DNA of 64,000 nt from Cherax quadricarinatus (taxonomy: Eukaryota; Arthropoda; Malacostraca; Decapoda; Parastacidae): NCBI RefSeq assembly GCF_038502225.1, contig NC_091307.1:23293288-23357287 (forward strand). The letters run 5' to 3'. The notes beneath the pieces were generated by a model. That model saw only the letters and a program-made list of their open reading frames with translations. It made no database searches and was not told where the DNA came from. Every line of letters starts with the position of its first letter. Position 1 is the stretch's first letter. Made by a program: the position numbers and the translations under genes. Positions 30,117-40,495 of the stretch are shown here, piece by piece.

Positions 30117-31995
30117 TGGCCTATTTACAGTGGAATATACGCGGCCTCGGGTAATCGGGGTGAGCTTCAGATGTTACTCTCCCAGTTTTCCCCTGTTGGT
30201 GTTTGCTTACAGGAACCAAAATTATACTCTGCTGTTATCTCTCCCATCTCAGGCTATAATTTATTGTATTCTTCAGATCCTTTTCCTGATGGGACCTTTA
30301 ATGAAAGTGCCCTTCTTCTACGCACTGATATTCCGTACCATCAGCTATTTGTTCGTACTTCGCTGCATTACACAGCAGCCCGTATCCACTTGCATAGGTG
30401 GTATACGCTCTGTTCTTTATCTCTCTCCTTCTCGGGCATTATCTATTCCGGATATTGCCTTTCTTGTTTCGTCATTACCGCCACCGATTCTGTTACTTGG
30501 TGATTTTAATGCCCACCATTTCCTCTGAGGGGGTCTCACTGTGATTCCCGTGGCATTCAGTTAGAGGCTTTTCTTGCCACCCAACCCCTCCATGTTTTAA
30601 ATACAGGTACTCGCACCCATTTTGATCCTCGGACTCACTCTCTCTCTTGCATCGATCTCTCAGTCTGCTCTTCCTCCGCCGTATTAGACTTTACTTGGTC
30701 TGTTCTTCCGGACTTACATGACAGCGATCATTTCCCAATCATTCTTTCTTCCCCTTCATATTCACCACCTCTTCGCATCCCACACTGGCAATTTGATCAG
30801 GCAAATTGGAACCTTTACTCACACCTAACTGTTTTTAGAGAGGTTCCTTCTTTGTCCTCCATCGATGAGCTTTTACACCTCTTCTCGCCCTCCGTTTTAA
30901 CCGCAGCTTCTCATTCTATACCCCAAACTTCGGGCAGGCATTCTCAGAAATGCGTGCCTTGGTGGTCTCCTGCTTGTGCTCGTGCAGTACGTTTGAAACG
31001 CGCTGCATGGGGCAGGTACCGGTACAATAGAACCACAGAGACTTCTTGATTTTAAGCAGAAGCGTGCGATCGCTCGCCGTGTCATCCGTGACGCTAAACG
31101 CACTTGCTGGCGAGATTGTCTCCACCATCACATCTGCTTCCTCTATGAGTGCAGTCTGGAAAAAAGTACGAAAACTGAGTTGTAAATATTCTCCTGACCC
31201 GGCTCCTGTTCTGCGGGTTGCCGGTGTTGATATAGCAAACCCACTAGATGTTGCCAATGCAATTGGCAATCATTTGGTCTGTATTTCTCAGGGACTCCAT
31301 CTATGCCCCTCATTTCTTTCTCAAAGTCTGCCAGAGAGTTAGCACCCTTGGACTTTTTTTCTCTCAGAGAAGAACAGTATAATGTGCCTTTTACACTTCA
31401 AGAACTGGAGGCAACACTCTCAGCTTGCCAATCATCAGCAGCTGGGCCAGACGACATTCATATTCGTATGCTACAACATTTACATCAGTCAGCCCTTGCA
31501 GTCCTATTACGCCTTTACAATGTTATTTGGTCACAAGGAGTTCTTCCACAGCTGTGGAAATCCGCCATTGTTCTCCCTTTCAGTGCCTGTGCAGGCACTG
31601 AATGTCACCTCATTACAGTTTCTCTCCAGCATGCAGTCGACCGTGTTTCAAATTGGGCCACCACACATGGGTTTAAATTTTCCAGTACCAAAACTCACCA
31701 AATTACTTTCACTAGACGCTCTGTCATTTCCAATCATCCTTTGTACCTCTATGGCTCCCATATCCCTGAACGTGATACAGTCAGGTTTCTGGGCCTCCTC
31801 TTTGACCGTAGGTTATCCTGAAAACCTCACATTACCTCTCTGAAGGCAACTTGTCACAGCCGGCTGAACCTTCTTAAAACCCTTGCTCATCTTTCATGGG
31901 GAGCTGATCGTCGAACTCTCCTTCGCCTACATTCAGCCCTCATTTTATCGAAACTCGATTATGGTGACCAGATCTATTCAGTAGCCTCTCCTACA
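30117..31995 (+). pseudogene. I-group LINE b, ORF2 (endonuclease and deleted RT)
   Basis: The ATG at 30117 (MAYLQWNIRG) starts the APE endonuclease. Frameshifted blocks read QEPKLYSAV, LLLGDFNAHHFL, DLSVCSSSA and SDHFPIILS. The linker contains SIPQTSGRHSQKCVPWWSP and KVRKLSCKYSPDPAPVLRV, then EQYNVPFTLQELEATLSACQ and PDDIHIRMLQHLHQSALAVL. At about 31580 KSAIVLPF joins directly to SACAGTECHLI, deleting about 180 codons including the YVDD catalytic centre. It continues FLGLLFDRRLS and ends in the thumb. It is inactive. Confidence 0.85.
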
Positions 31996-32965
31996 TAGTG
32001 TTATAGTGTATACTACAGTGGCTCCCTAGTATATAGAAAATAAATGCTAAAGTGTTATTTAAAACAGGTGAATTTGTAACTAAAGTGATAAGCCTATAGA
32101 GGCAGGTGCCAGAAGTCGCCAGAATCTTACCACAGTGGTCAGCTGTTTTAATAATCTTCCTGGCCTGCTAGTGTACTTGCATATAATCTAGTGATACCAG
32201 TGAATAGCAGAATACAGTGTTGTAGTAGCAACTAACCAGTATTATAATGGTACTTAGTGGAGTGGAGTGACTTTCGTTAGTTTCTTTTTTCTTGAAATAC
32301 CAGACGTATACTGTGAATTTCATATAACCTGTAGTTACCAGCGGTCGCAATATACACAACGAGAAGCAATTATTACTACAGAAAAAGCGTCCTTCCTCCA
32401 AAATTTCCACCAGTCAACTATAGTGATAATATAGCATTTATTGTGGTGGAGACAAAAAAAAACTAGAAAAGCTAGATACAGCAATTGATAAACAAGGGTT
32501 GAGGCTCGACCGTTCGTCACTGTAGGAGCTGCCAGAAATCACCGGCTCTTCAACACGCAAGTTATACTTTTGTATCAATCAAATCACATATTACTCAGGT
32601 AGATAATTTCAAGTAGATCCTTCATGTGTTAGCCCAAATCACCGACTAGTATGTTTTAAATAAGTGACCCACTGATCAGATCAGATCGACTGGTCCGAAC
32701 CCTCGACTTGTCCGAACCCTTGATGGTCTGAACCCTTGACTGGTTTCAAACGGATTCGTTGGACAATAAAGCAGACTGTAAACGGACGGGGTTGTAGGCG
32801 CCCTTATCAAACACAAACAAATATAAATCAGGAACGTACATGGTAAGCTGTCCAATTAGTTAGAAATAGAAATACAAATAGCTAGAGCTTCATTTAAGGA
32901 GGTTATTACTAGAGTATTCAAGAGGTTGCTAGTAGAATTACAGTAAATCAACCACTCAAATCATT

Positions 32966-34290
32966 ATGAAGCTCTGTGTAGTCTGCGGTCAATCAAACAA
33001 ACGGGCTTCCACATGGATAAATTGTCATTTTTGTGGAAACTGGTGTCACGCCCCTTGTGCAGATGTCCAAGAACTAGCTACAAGCAGTATTAAAACAGGG
33101 AAGTGTTTTTGGGTATGCCCAAATGAAGAAAATCTGTGGACTAAAATCACAAGGGTATTAAAAGAGGATAACATCAAAGCTGCTTTCATAGACAACCTGG
33201 AAGCTTTCTACAACAGATGGGAACATAAAAAGTCTGGGCTGAATGGTACTGCCCTTGATACTGGCCATGTAGTCAGAAACTGTCAATGGTCCAAGTCGGA
33301 CCGAAACGTCGTCGTAAGCTTCTCTCTTTTATGTGCGGGTTATTTGTGTACTGTAAGGCAGGAGGTGATGTCCTGGTAGTCAGTAAATGTGGGGCTGATA
33401 GTGCTGTCCTGGGAGACAGTAATGGTGAAGCTGGAGGTGCTGCCCTGGGAGACAGTAATGGTGAAGCTGGAGATGCTGTCCTGGGAGACAGTAATGGTGA
33501 AGCTGGAGGTGCTGTCCTGGGAGACAGTAATGGTGAAGCTGGAGGTGCTGTCCTGGGAGACAGTAATGGTGAAGTTGGAGATTTTGTCCAGGTAGTCGGG
33601 AATTATACGCAGGAAGGAATACATATAAGTGACCTCATAGGGGACAGGAGCCGTAGTGGGGAAACAAGTGTAGTCAAAAATAAGATAAAACCAATATTGC
33701 AAACTAGAAATACCACAGGGAAGAGCAAACAAGAGGACTCCACTAGTGAGGATATATTACCAAAAACAACTGGTGGGAGCTCCATTGTTGGTGCTAGGGA
33801 AGATAGGAATAAGACAGGGAAACATGCACCAACAGGGAATACAGTCACAGAAACCCAAGGCAAACGGAAACCAAGCCTGTGCACATACTATGCACTTGGT
33901 ATCTGCAGACATGGGAAATCTGGAAAAACAGACGGGACGTGCAACTATGACCACACTAGAAAATGCCATGCCCATATGACAGCAGGAAAATGCAAACTCC
34001 CTTCCTGTAAGCTTTTTCACCCTGAAATGTGTACCTCTTCAGTACAGGAAAGACTGTGGTATAACTTAAATTGCCAGGCACACCATCTAAAGGGTACAAA
34101 AAGATACAAAACATCCAGGCCATGGGAAAACCTGGGTAGCCACAGCCACTCAAGAGGGAGAGGTTTTTTAGTGCCAGGAAGAAAAAAAAACTGGCAGGAA
34201 ATGGCAGAAATCGTACACCAAATCCAGTCATTCCTGGAGTGGAACCACAGTCGATGGCCTCCACTCCAAACCAACAGATACAGATACTAA
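32966..34290 (+). pseudogene. LINE ORF1: PHD-like finger, 36-bp repeats, two CCCH fingers
   Basis: ATG 32966 begins a PHD-like Cys/His cluster: CVVC, INCHFCGNWCHAPC and FWVCPNE within the first 52 residues. After a frameshift near 33290 the second frame runs to 34290. It contains five copies of VLGDSNGEAGGA (33403-33582), a charged linker, then finger 1 CTYYALGIC...C-NYDH (C-x7-C-x12-C-x3-H, from 33881) and finger 2 CHAHMTAGKCKLPSCKLFH (C-x8-C-x4-C-x3-H, from 33964). CCCH fingers usually bind RNA, fitting a role in coating LINE RNA. One frameshift makes this copy non-functional. Confidence 0.75.
33403..33582 (+). repeat. 36-bp coding minisatellite, five units
   Basis: Five tandem 36-bp units (GCTGTCCTGGGAGACAG then TAATGGTGAAGCTGGAGGT) encode VLGDSNGEAGGA with minor changes. 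The unit length keeps the ORF1 frame. The same array is open in a second plus frame and on the minus strand. Confidence 0.92.
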
Positions 34291-34338
34291 TGCCGGAAAA
34301 AAATCTCCCCCCCCAGTAACAACAATACCACCAGTCCG

Positions 34339-35250
34339 ATGACATTCTTCTTTGCAAATATACAGGGTCTAAAGCCAGCAACAAACAACAAAATACCTTT
34401 CATCCGTGGACTGCTTGCAGAGGCAAAGGCAATGTTTGCGGCTTTCACTGAGACCCACATAAAGGATCACTTGGACAACGAAATATGGATCCCAGGTTAC
34501 AACCTATACAGATGTGACAGAGTGAACAGGCAAAAGGGGGGGTTGGCCTGTACATTGCAGAGTCACTTGTTTGCACAGAACTGCTAAATGCCTCAAATGA
34601 TGTAGTGGAAGTTTTAGCAGTAAAGGTCGAGAACCAAAACCTAGTCATTGTGGTAGTCTACAAGCCTCCGGATGCAACATCCCAGCAATTCCAGGAACAG
34701 TTGTTAAAAATTGACCACTGTCTGGAAAATCTTCCAGCTCCTGCACCCAACATCTTGCTCCTGGGGGATTTCAACTTAAGGCACCTAAAATGGAGGAATA
34801 TAGCAAATAATATTGTTACAGTAATAACACCAGGAGGCAGCTCTGATGAAAACTCACACACAAGCTTTTAAATCTCTGCACAAAATTCAATTTAAACCAG
34901 CAAATAATAGAGCCTACTAGATTGGAGAATACACTAGACCTCATCTTCACTAACAATGATGATCTGATAAGAAATGTCACCATATCAAAAACAATATACT
35001 CAGATCACAACATAATTGAGGTTCAGACATGTATGCGTGGAGCCCCAGACCGACATAATGAGACTAGTCACGAGGGAGCATTCACCAAATTCAACTTCAA
35101 TAACAAAAACATAAAGTGGGACCAAGTAAACTAAGTCCTAACTGATATAAGCTGGGAAGATATACTAAGCAACACAGACCCCAACATATGCCTAGAACAG
35201 ATTAACTTGGTGGCACTCAATGTATGCACAAGGCTTATTCCTCTATTCCT
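34339..35250 (+). pseudogene. LINE ORF2 endonuclease remnant
   Basis: Frames join to MTFFFANIQGLKP (Asn block), AFTETHIKD (catalytic Glu), GGLACTL/VGLYIAES after a frameshift at about 34540, VVVYKPPDA, ILLLGDFNLRHLKW (Asp/Asn), a further shift at about 34870, then NTLDLIFTNNDDL and YSDHNIIEVQ (catalytic His). Stops occur at 34870 and 35132. The RT domain never appears. Confidence 0.8.
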
Positions 35251-35322
35251 GAGTTTACAGAATTTGGTTCTTGTGTGGTTTACATGTAGTAAAATAATAA
35301 TTACAGAGTGTACCACTAGAAC

Positions 35323-35339
35323 GCCTAGCATGGCTAGGC
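35323..35339 (-). repeat. 7-bp stem hairpin in LINE 3' UTR
   Basis: GCCTAGC-ATG-GCTAGGC is a perfect stem-loop in the 3' UTR of the minus LINE, about 70 bp from its end. Such structures can be the template recognised by the LINE's own reverse transcriptase; here that is inference. Confidence 0.6.
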
Positions 35340-35611
35340 ATTTCGGGCAGACTTATATTAAATCTTTGGTTTAAAATGTTACAAAATTATGAGATAAGTT
35401 GGTATTATGGCTAAGTGACTAAATACTAGTTGTGAGTTTAGCAATGTGAATGCTTTTGTTTTGGCACTATACATAGTTTCAGTATTGGAGTATCACAGGC
35501 CAACTTTTGACTAGTTAAGATTCATTATTTTGAGATTGAGATTGATATTTCTGTTTATGGCCAAATGGGTGAGTTAGTGTAAGTGTGAACCACCAGGTGG
35601 TATTCGTATTA

Positions 35612-37012
35612 TTAGTTGACAGGGTGTATCAGGGAGATAAGATGTTTTCTGATGGTAGTTTTGAAGGTGATGAATGTGTCTGCAGTTTTGGAATTTTCAG
35701 GTAGGGTGTTGCAGATTTTAGGGCCTTTGACATACATTGAATTTTTGTAAAGGTTTAGTCGGACACGGGGAATGTCATAGAGATGTTTGTATCTGGTGTT
35801 GTGCCTGTGGGTTCTGTCACAACTATCAAGAAAGTGTTTTAGGTCAAGGTTAATATTGGAATTTAAGGTCCTGTAGATGTAGATTGCACAGTAGTAAGTG
35901 TGGATGTACTGAACAGGGAGTAAGTTTAGATCTATGAAGAGTGGGGGGGTGTGTTGCCAGGGATGGGATTTAGTGATTATTCTTACTGCGGCTTTTTGTT
36001 GGGTTATTATTGGCTTTAGGTGTGTTGCTGCAATTGAACCCCAAGTACAGATACCATAGGTGAGGTATGGATATATAAGTGAATGGTATAGCGTGAGAAG
36101 GGCAGTTTGCGGCACGTAGTATCATATCTTGGAGAGGATCCCAACCGTTTTTGATACTTTTTTGGTTATGTGTTGGATATGGGTGCTAAGTTCAGGTTGT
36201 TGTCGAGGTATAGGCCTAGGAATTTGCCCTCATTATGCCTGGTAATTAGAGTGTTGTCGATCTTAATGTTAATTTGCGCATCTCCTGCTCTGCTACCAAA
36301 CATAATGTAGTAGGTTTTGTCAACGTTAAGCGTAAGTTTGTTGGCTGCCATCCAAGTCGATATTTTGATCAGCTCCTCATTAACAATGGTGTTGAGGGTT
36401 GCAAGATTAGGGTGAGAGATGACATAAGTCGTGTCGTCAGCAAAGAGAATGGGGTTCAGGTGTCGAGATACGTTTGGAAGATCATTGATGTATATGAGGA
36501 AGAGCAGGGGACCAAGGACACTTCCCTGCGGAACTCCAGTATCAAGTGGCTGTGTTGTTGATGCTGTGTCTTTAATGGTGACATACTGATACCTATTAGT
36601 AAGGTAAGATTTGAAATATGCAAGCGCATGGCCTCTTATACCATAATGGTCAAGTTTGTGTAGTAGGATGCCGTGGTCTACTGTGTCAAAAGCTTTTCTT
36701 AGGTCAATAAAAATTCCTAGTGGATATTCCTTATTTTCCAATGCTGTGTAAAGCAGATCTACCATTTTTATAATTGCATCGTTAGTGCTTTTATTTTTCC
36801 TGAATCCAAATTGGCAGGGGTTGAGTATGTTTTGTGACGTTATAAATGAATGTAGTCTCCTGTGCACGAGTTTCTCAAAGATTTTGGATAGCGATGGTAA
36901 GTTTGATATTGGCCTATAGTTGTTTAAATCTGTAGGGTCACCACCTTTATGTATTGGTGTAACCCTTGCCATCTTGAGTAGTTTCGGGAAGGTGCTAGCT
37001 TCTAGTGACTTG
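35612..37012 (-). pseudogene. LINE ORF2, reverse transcriptase part
   Basis: From the TTAA junction the frame reads NKSLEASTFPKLLKMARVTP, NYRPISNLPSLSKIFEKL, CQFGFRKNKSTNDAI, IDLRKAFDTVDHGILLHKL, TGVPQGSVLGPLLF and the catalytic LFADDTTYV (about 36450). The first frame ends near 36170. After a shift the C-terminal domain reads ALLTLYHSLIYPYLTYGICTWGS-like and ends LISLIHPVN (35612). Core catalytic residues are intact, but the TTAA insertion and one frameshift inactivate the gene. Confidence 0.85.
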
Positions 37013-37016
37013 TTAA

Positions 37017-38085
37017 CCCTTTGACTGTTTTCGACGTATAAATACGTCTTACGAGCCAATGTTTCTGACGTATATATACTCAATAATTCTAGCGGCTTCA
37101 AATCAAGTGGGAGAAAGCTGGTAGGCCCACATGTGAGAGAATGGGTCTGTGTGGTCAGTGTGCACCACATAAAAAAAATCCTGCAGCACACATTGCGTAA
37201 TGAGAAAAAAAAAACTGATCGTTTTTTTGGAATAAAACGCCGAATTTGAGGTGTATTTTCGTATAGTATTTATCGTTGTATTCGCGTTTTCATGGTCTTA
37301 GGTGATAAAATGGAAAACATATTACAGAAATAGAGATGATTTTCATTACTTTTACGATGAAAACGACCTTGAAACTAAGCTCAAAGTAGCGAAAATGTTC
37401 GATTTTTACCAATGTTGAAGAGTAAATAAATCACACCACACGTCCAATACACGTCAACTAGGGAGTCTAATATTCTTTCACTAGTGCACTGATATTATTT
37501 ATACCATTTTTACAATAATGCAGTCGTCTGCATAACAGTAAATTTTGTATTTTTTTGTATGAATAAAAAATCAAAATAGAAAGCAATAATAATATAAGAG
37601 GGGCCTAGAGATGTGACTAATGAACAGAGCATATGTTATTTTAGTGCCACGAATGTCTACCTTGTTTATTCTGGACCCTATTTTGAAATTGGCATCTTTT
37701 TTATTTTGCGTGAAATTGGCCAAATTGCCAATTTCTGACCACCATATTGGGTAGTCCAAATTAGTAAATGGGAGGTTTCTTGTACTCAGCTGATAGATAA
37801 AATGGAGTTCTAAAGAAATAGCTATGAGTTTGGTCAACTGGAACAATGGAATTGGCTGAAAATTGGGCTCAAAGTCGGCGAAATCACCGATACGCATATG
37901 TCGCCGAGACCGCTAACTTCGCGGGACCATAATTCCACGAGTTTTCGACCAAATTTCGAACTTTTGGTGTCATTACCATCGGGAAAAGATTATCATTTCA
38001 TAAGAAAAAATAATTTTTTTTTTTTTTCAAAAATTGAGCGACATAGAATGACAGTTTCAGAGAGGGGCCTGAAACAGTCAAAGGG
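37017..38085 (+). mobile_element. TTAA-type element, 1069 bp, complete ends
   Basis: Ends CCCTTTGACTGTTTTCG and GAAACAGTCAAAGGG are flanked by TTAA at 37013-37016 and 38086-38089. Deleting the element and one TTAA restores a continuous minus-strand LINE frame across the site (LIAFNKSLEAS), so the duplication is exact. Palindrome boxes lie at 37035-37046 and 37069-37080. The interior is homologous to 58600-59234 (reverse). No transposase frame. Confidence 0.9.
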
Positions 38086-38089
38086 TTAA

Positions 38090-39634
38090 AAAGCAATGAG
38101 ATAGTATGCGAGAGGACATGGGCCACTCTCTTGTACAATAATGGTGGGACATGAGACAGATTCCCCGAGTTATTTTTAAGTGACTTTATAATCTCGGTGA
38201 CTTCCGTGGGCTCAGTTGGAGCAAGATAGAAGGAATTTGGGAAATTCCCATCTAGGTAGTCCCCGGCATGGGCATTGGTACGTGGGATTTTATTGGCGAG
38301 ATTAGAACCTATGGCTGAGAAGTCGTTTATCTTGTTAGCTGTGTCGGTGGGTTGCAGTGGTTTTTCATTAGGTTTAGTTAGGACATTATTCTTGTTTTTT
38401 TTCAGTTTGTGGGTCCCTAGAATCTGAGAGAGTGTTTTCCAGGTCTTTTTTATATCTCCTCTTGTGTCAGTGAATCTACTGGAGTAGTATAGTTGTTTGG
38501 CTTTCTTTATTACTTTGGTGAGGACTGATGAATAGTGTTTAAGAATATCTTTGTGTATTAAGCCCTGTCTATATTACTTTTCATATTGGTGTTTCTTATC
38601 AATGGATTTCAGAATGGTGCTGGTTAGCCATGGGCAACCAAGCCGTTTGTTTGTGATCTGTTTCGTTTTTATAGGACAATGTTTGTTGTATAGTCTAAGT
38701 AGTTTAAGAAAAATGTCTGTCCAGTCGTCAATACCATTGGCCTTGGAGAATTCTGTAGGCCAGTCAACAGTCTCTAGGTCAGCTGTGAACTTCCTTATTG
38801 AGGCCTCATCATGGAGTCTAAATGAGACTTTGTTGTATTCAAGTGGTGGTTTACTAATGTTTGTCAAGAGGAAGGTAGGGTAGTGGTCTGTAGTGCTATC
38901 TGTGATTATCCCTGATTTAAGGGGGGCTAGTATATTGGTCCATATGTGGTCTATTATGGTTGCACTTGTTTCAGTGAGCCTGGTTGGTTTAGTTATTGTT
39001 GGTATGAGAAGTGTGTTGTTCATATTGTTGATGAAATCAGTTACAGGCTGATCATCTAGTAGGCCAAGGTTGATGTTGAAGTCTCCAGCTAAGAGAAGGT
39101 GGTGCTTATTCATTTGTCTGTTTGTTATTAGTGCCTTAATTTCTCACTGAAGTTTGGGATGTTAGTGTGGGGTATCCAGTAAATGGCACCGATTGTTATA
39201 GGCGTCTTAAGGTTTTTTACAGTAAAATTAGCAAAAATGTATTCTCCATATTCATCACTAAAGCAATTGGTGCTGATACAAGATAATTGGTTAGAGTAAT
39301 AGATTGCAATACCACCCCCAACTTGGTATGGTCTGCAGTTGTGGATTGCTGTGTATCCTGGTAGAGGGTAGATATCTATTGTGTCCTGTTTTAGCCAGGT
39401 CTCGGTAAGAATAATGCAGGAGAAGGGTGTCTTTAGTGATTCAAGGAGTGCCAGGAGGTCATCATAGTGTTTGCTTAAGGACCTGATGTTGTAGTTAAGT
39501 ACTGATAGACTTTTATCATTGTTTAGGATAGTGCTGGCTTGTGATGCTGTGTAGTAAAGGCAGTTACTTTCCAATAGGTTTTGATTGTGTGTCAGATTAT
39601 GTAGGTTTAGATCAGGGTCAACGTGATCAATCAT
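38090..39634 (-). pseudogene. LINE ORF2, endonuclease and linker part
   Basis: Start at about 39634 (MIDHVDPDLN). Endonuclease blocks: LSVLNYNIRSLSKH (Asn), IILTETWLKQD (Glu), YQVGGGIAIYYS, TIGAIYWIP; then after a frameshift near 39130 LLLAGDFNINLG (Asp/Asn), IIDHIWTN and TTDHYPTFLL (His). The linker follows, with stops and shifts from 38570, to the TTAA insertion. In a full element this would join the RT at 37012. Confidence 0.8.
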
Positions 39635-39809
39635 CTTCTAGGTTTAAATTATGGTTATTTATATCCTGAGTTGTGTGTTGAGTTTTAGTACTGATATCTG
39701 TAGTGGTGGGAAGTTTGGACAAGTATATAGCTATAGCATTTTGGTCATGTAGAGTATAGTCACTAATACACATAATGAAGTTGGTGTTGTCTATGTGTTA
39801 TGCTGGAAT

Positions 39810-40202
39810 GAGCTAAAGTACAACTAGGTATAAACTAATAATATAAAAATACAAATTAAAAATAGCACAAGACTCTCACTTGTAATTGCACTAAGGTCTA
39901 ATGTAATGACTTTGGTAGAGTCTATGTATTGACCTAGAGTGAGCAATAGTACAACTAGGTTTAATCTAATAATGTAGAAATACAAATTAAAAATAGCACC
40001 AGGCTCTCACTAGTAATTACACTATGGTTTAATATAATGACTTTGGTACTGACTATGTATTGAGCTAGAATGAGCTATAGTACAACTGAGTTTAATCTAA
40101 TGATATAAAAAAGGCACAAGACTCTCAGTTGTAATTGCACTAGGGTGTTATATAAGTTGTTTACAAGAATTAGAGTATAACTAGATTTAAATTGACAAGA
40201 TA
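39810..40202 (-). repeat. 131-bp tandem repeats in the LINE 5' region
   Basis: Units starting GAGCTAAAGTACAACTAGG recur at 39810, 39941 and 40072, exactly 131 bp apart. A related segment (GAGTATAACTAGATTTAAATTGA) recurs near 40171 and 40472. They lie upstream of the minus-strand endonuclease ORF, where promoter monomers occur in some LINEs. Confidence 0.75.
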
Positions 40203-40495
40203 AAATATACAAGTTAAGGTAGCAAAAGAATAAAAAAAAGTAGAAGAAAAAAAAATATATGAGGTAGTTGGTACTAGTTAGCAAAAGATAGTTAAGGGCC
40301 TTGAACAATAATATAATTGAAATATACACTAATTGCACACACAATATAGTCACTAAGATATGAAAACAATCTTAGAGTAGGACTTACAATATAAACTTAT
40401 AATATAAAAATACAAATTGAAATGGTAAAATGTATTGCACTAGAGTCTGGTATATGTTGTTGACAAGATCAAGAGTATAACTAGATTTAAATTGA

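Larger units (their letters stand above)
27448..31995 (+). mobile_element. I-group LINE copy b (5' part of a split element)
   Basis: It has a complete 5' end (27448), 5' UTR, ORF1 and ORF2 up to the RT thumb region (DYGDQIYSVASP). It breaks at 31995 where an unrelated LINE begins. Copy c (40496-41860) starts about 90 bp further along the same ORF2, so b and c may be halves of one element separated by an 8.5-kb insertion. The RT core is internally deleted. Confidence 0.8.
31996..35252 (+). mobile_element. LINE with PHD and CCCH ORF1, 3'-truncated
   Basis: About 970 bp of 5' leader without open frame (31996-32965) precede an ORF1 with zinc fingers, then an ORF2 whose endonuclease is present but whose RT is missing. 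It stops near 35252, where the 3' end of a minus-strand LINE lies. Layout and APE endonuclease show a non-LTR element of the CR1/jockey assemblage; the clade is not assigned. Confidence 0.7.
35253..40495 (-). mobile_element. CR1/L2-group LINE, minus strand, with TTAA insert
   Basis: Read on the minus strand it has a 5' region with tandem repeats (40495-39640), the endonuclease (39634 to about 38570), linker and RT (37012-35612), and a 3' UTR with a hairpin (35323-35339) ending near 35253. A TTAA element at 37017-38085 splits the linker from the RT. The NYRPISNLPSLSKIFEKL and LFADDTTYV motifs place it in the CR1/L2 assemblage; the exact clade is uncertain. Confidence 0.75.

Noticed and set aside
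32966..33379. Host PHD-finger gene
   Set aside because: It is followed by a LINE endonuclease in normal order and has no splice structure, so it is a LINE ORF1.
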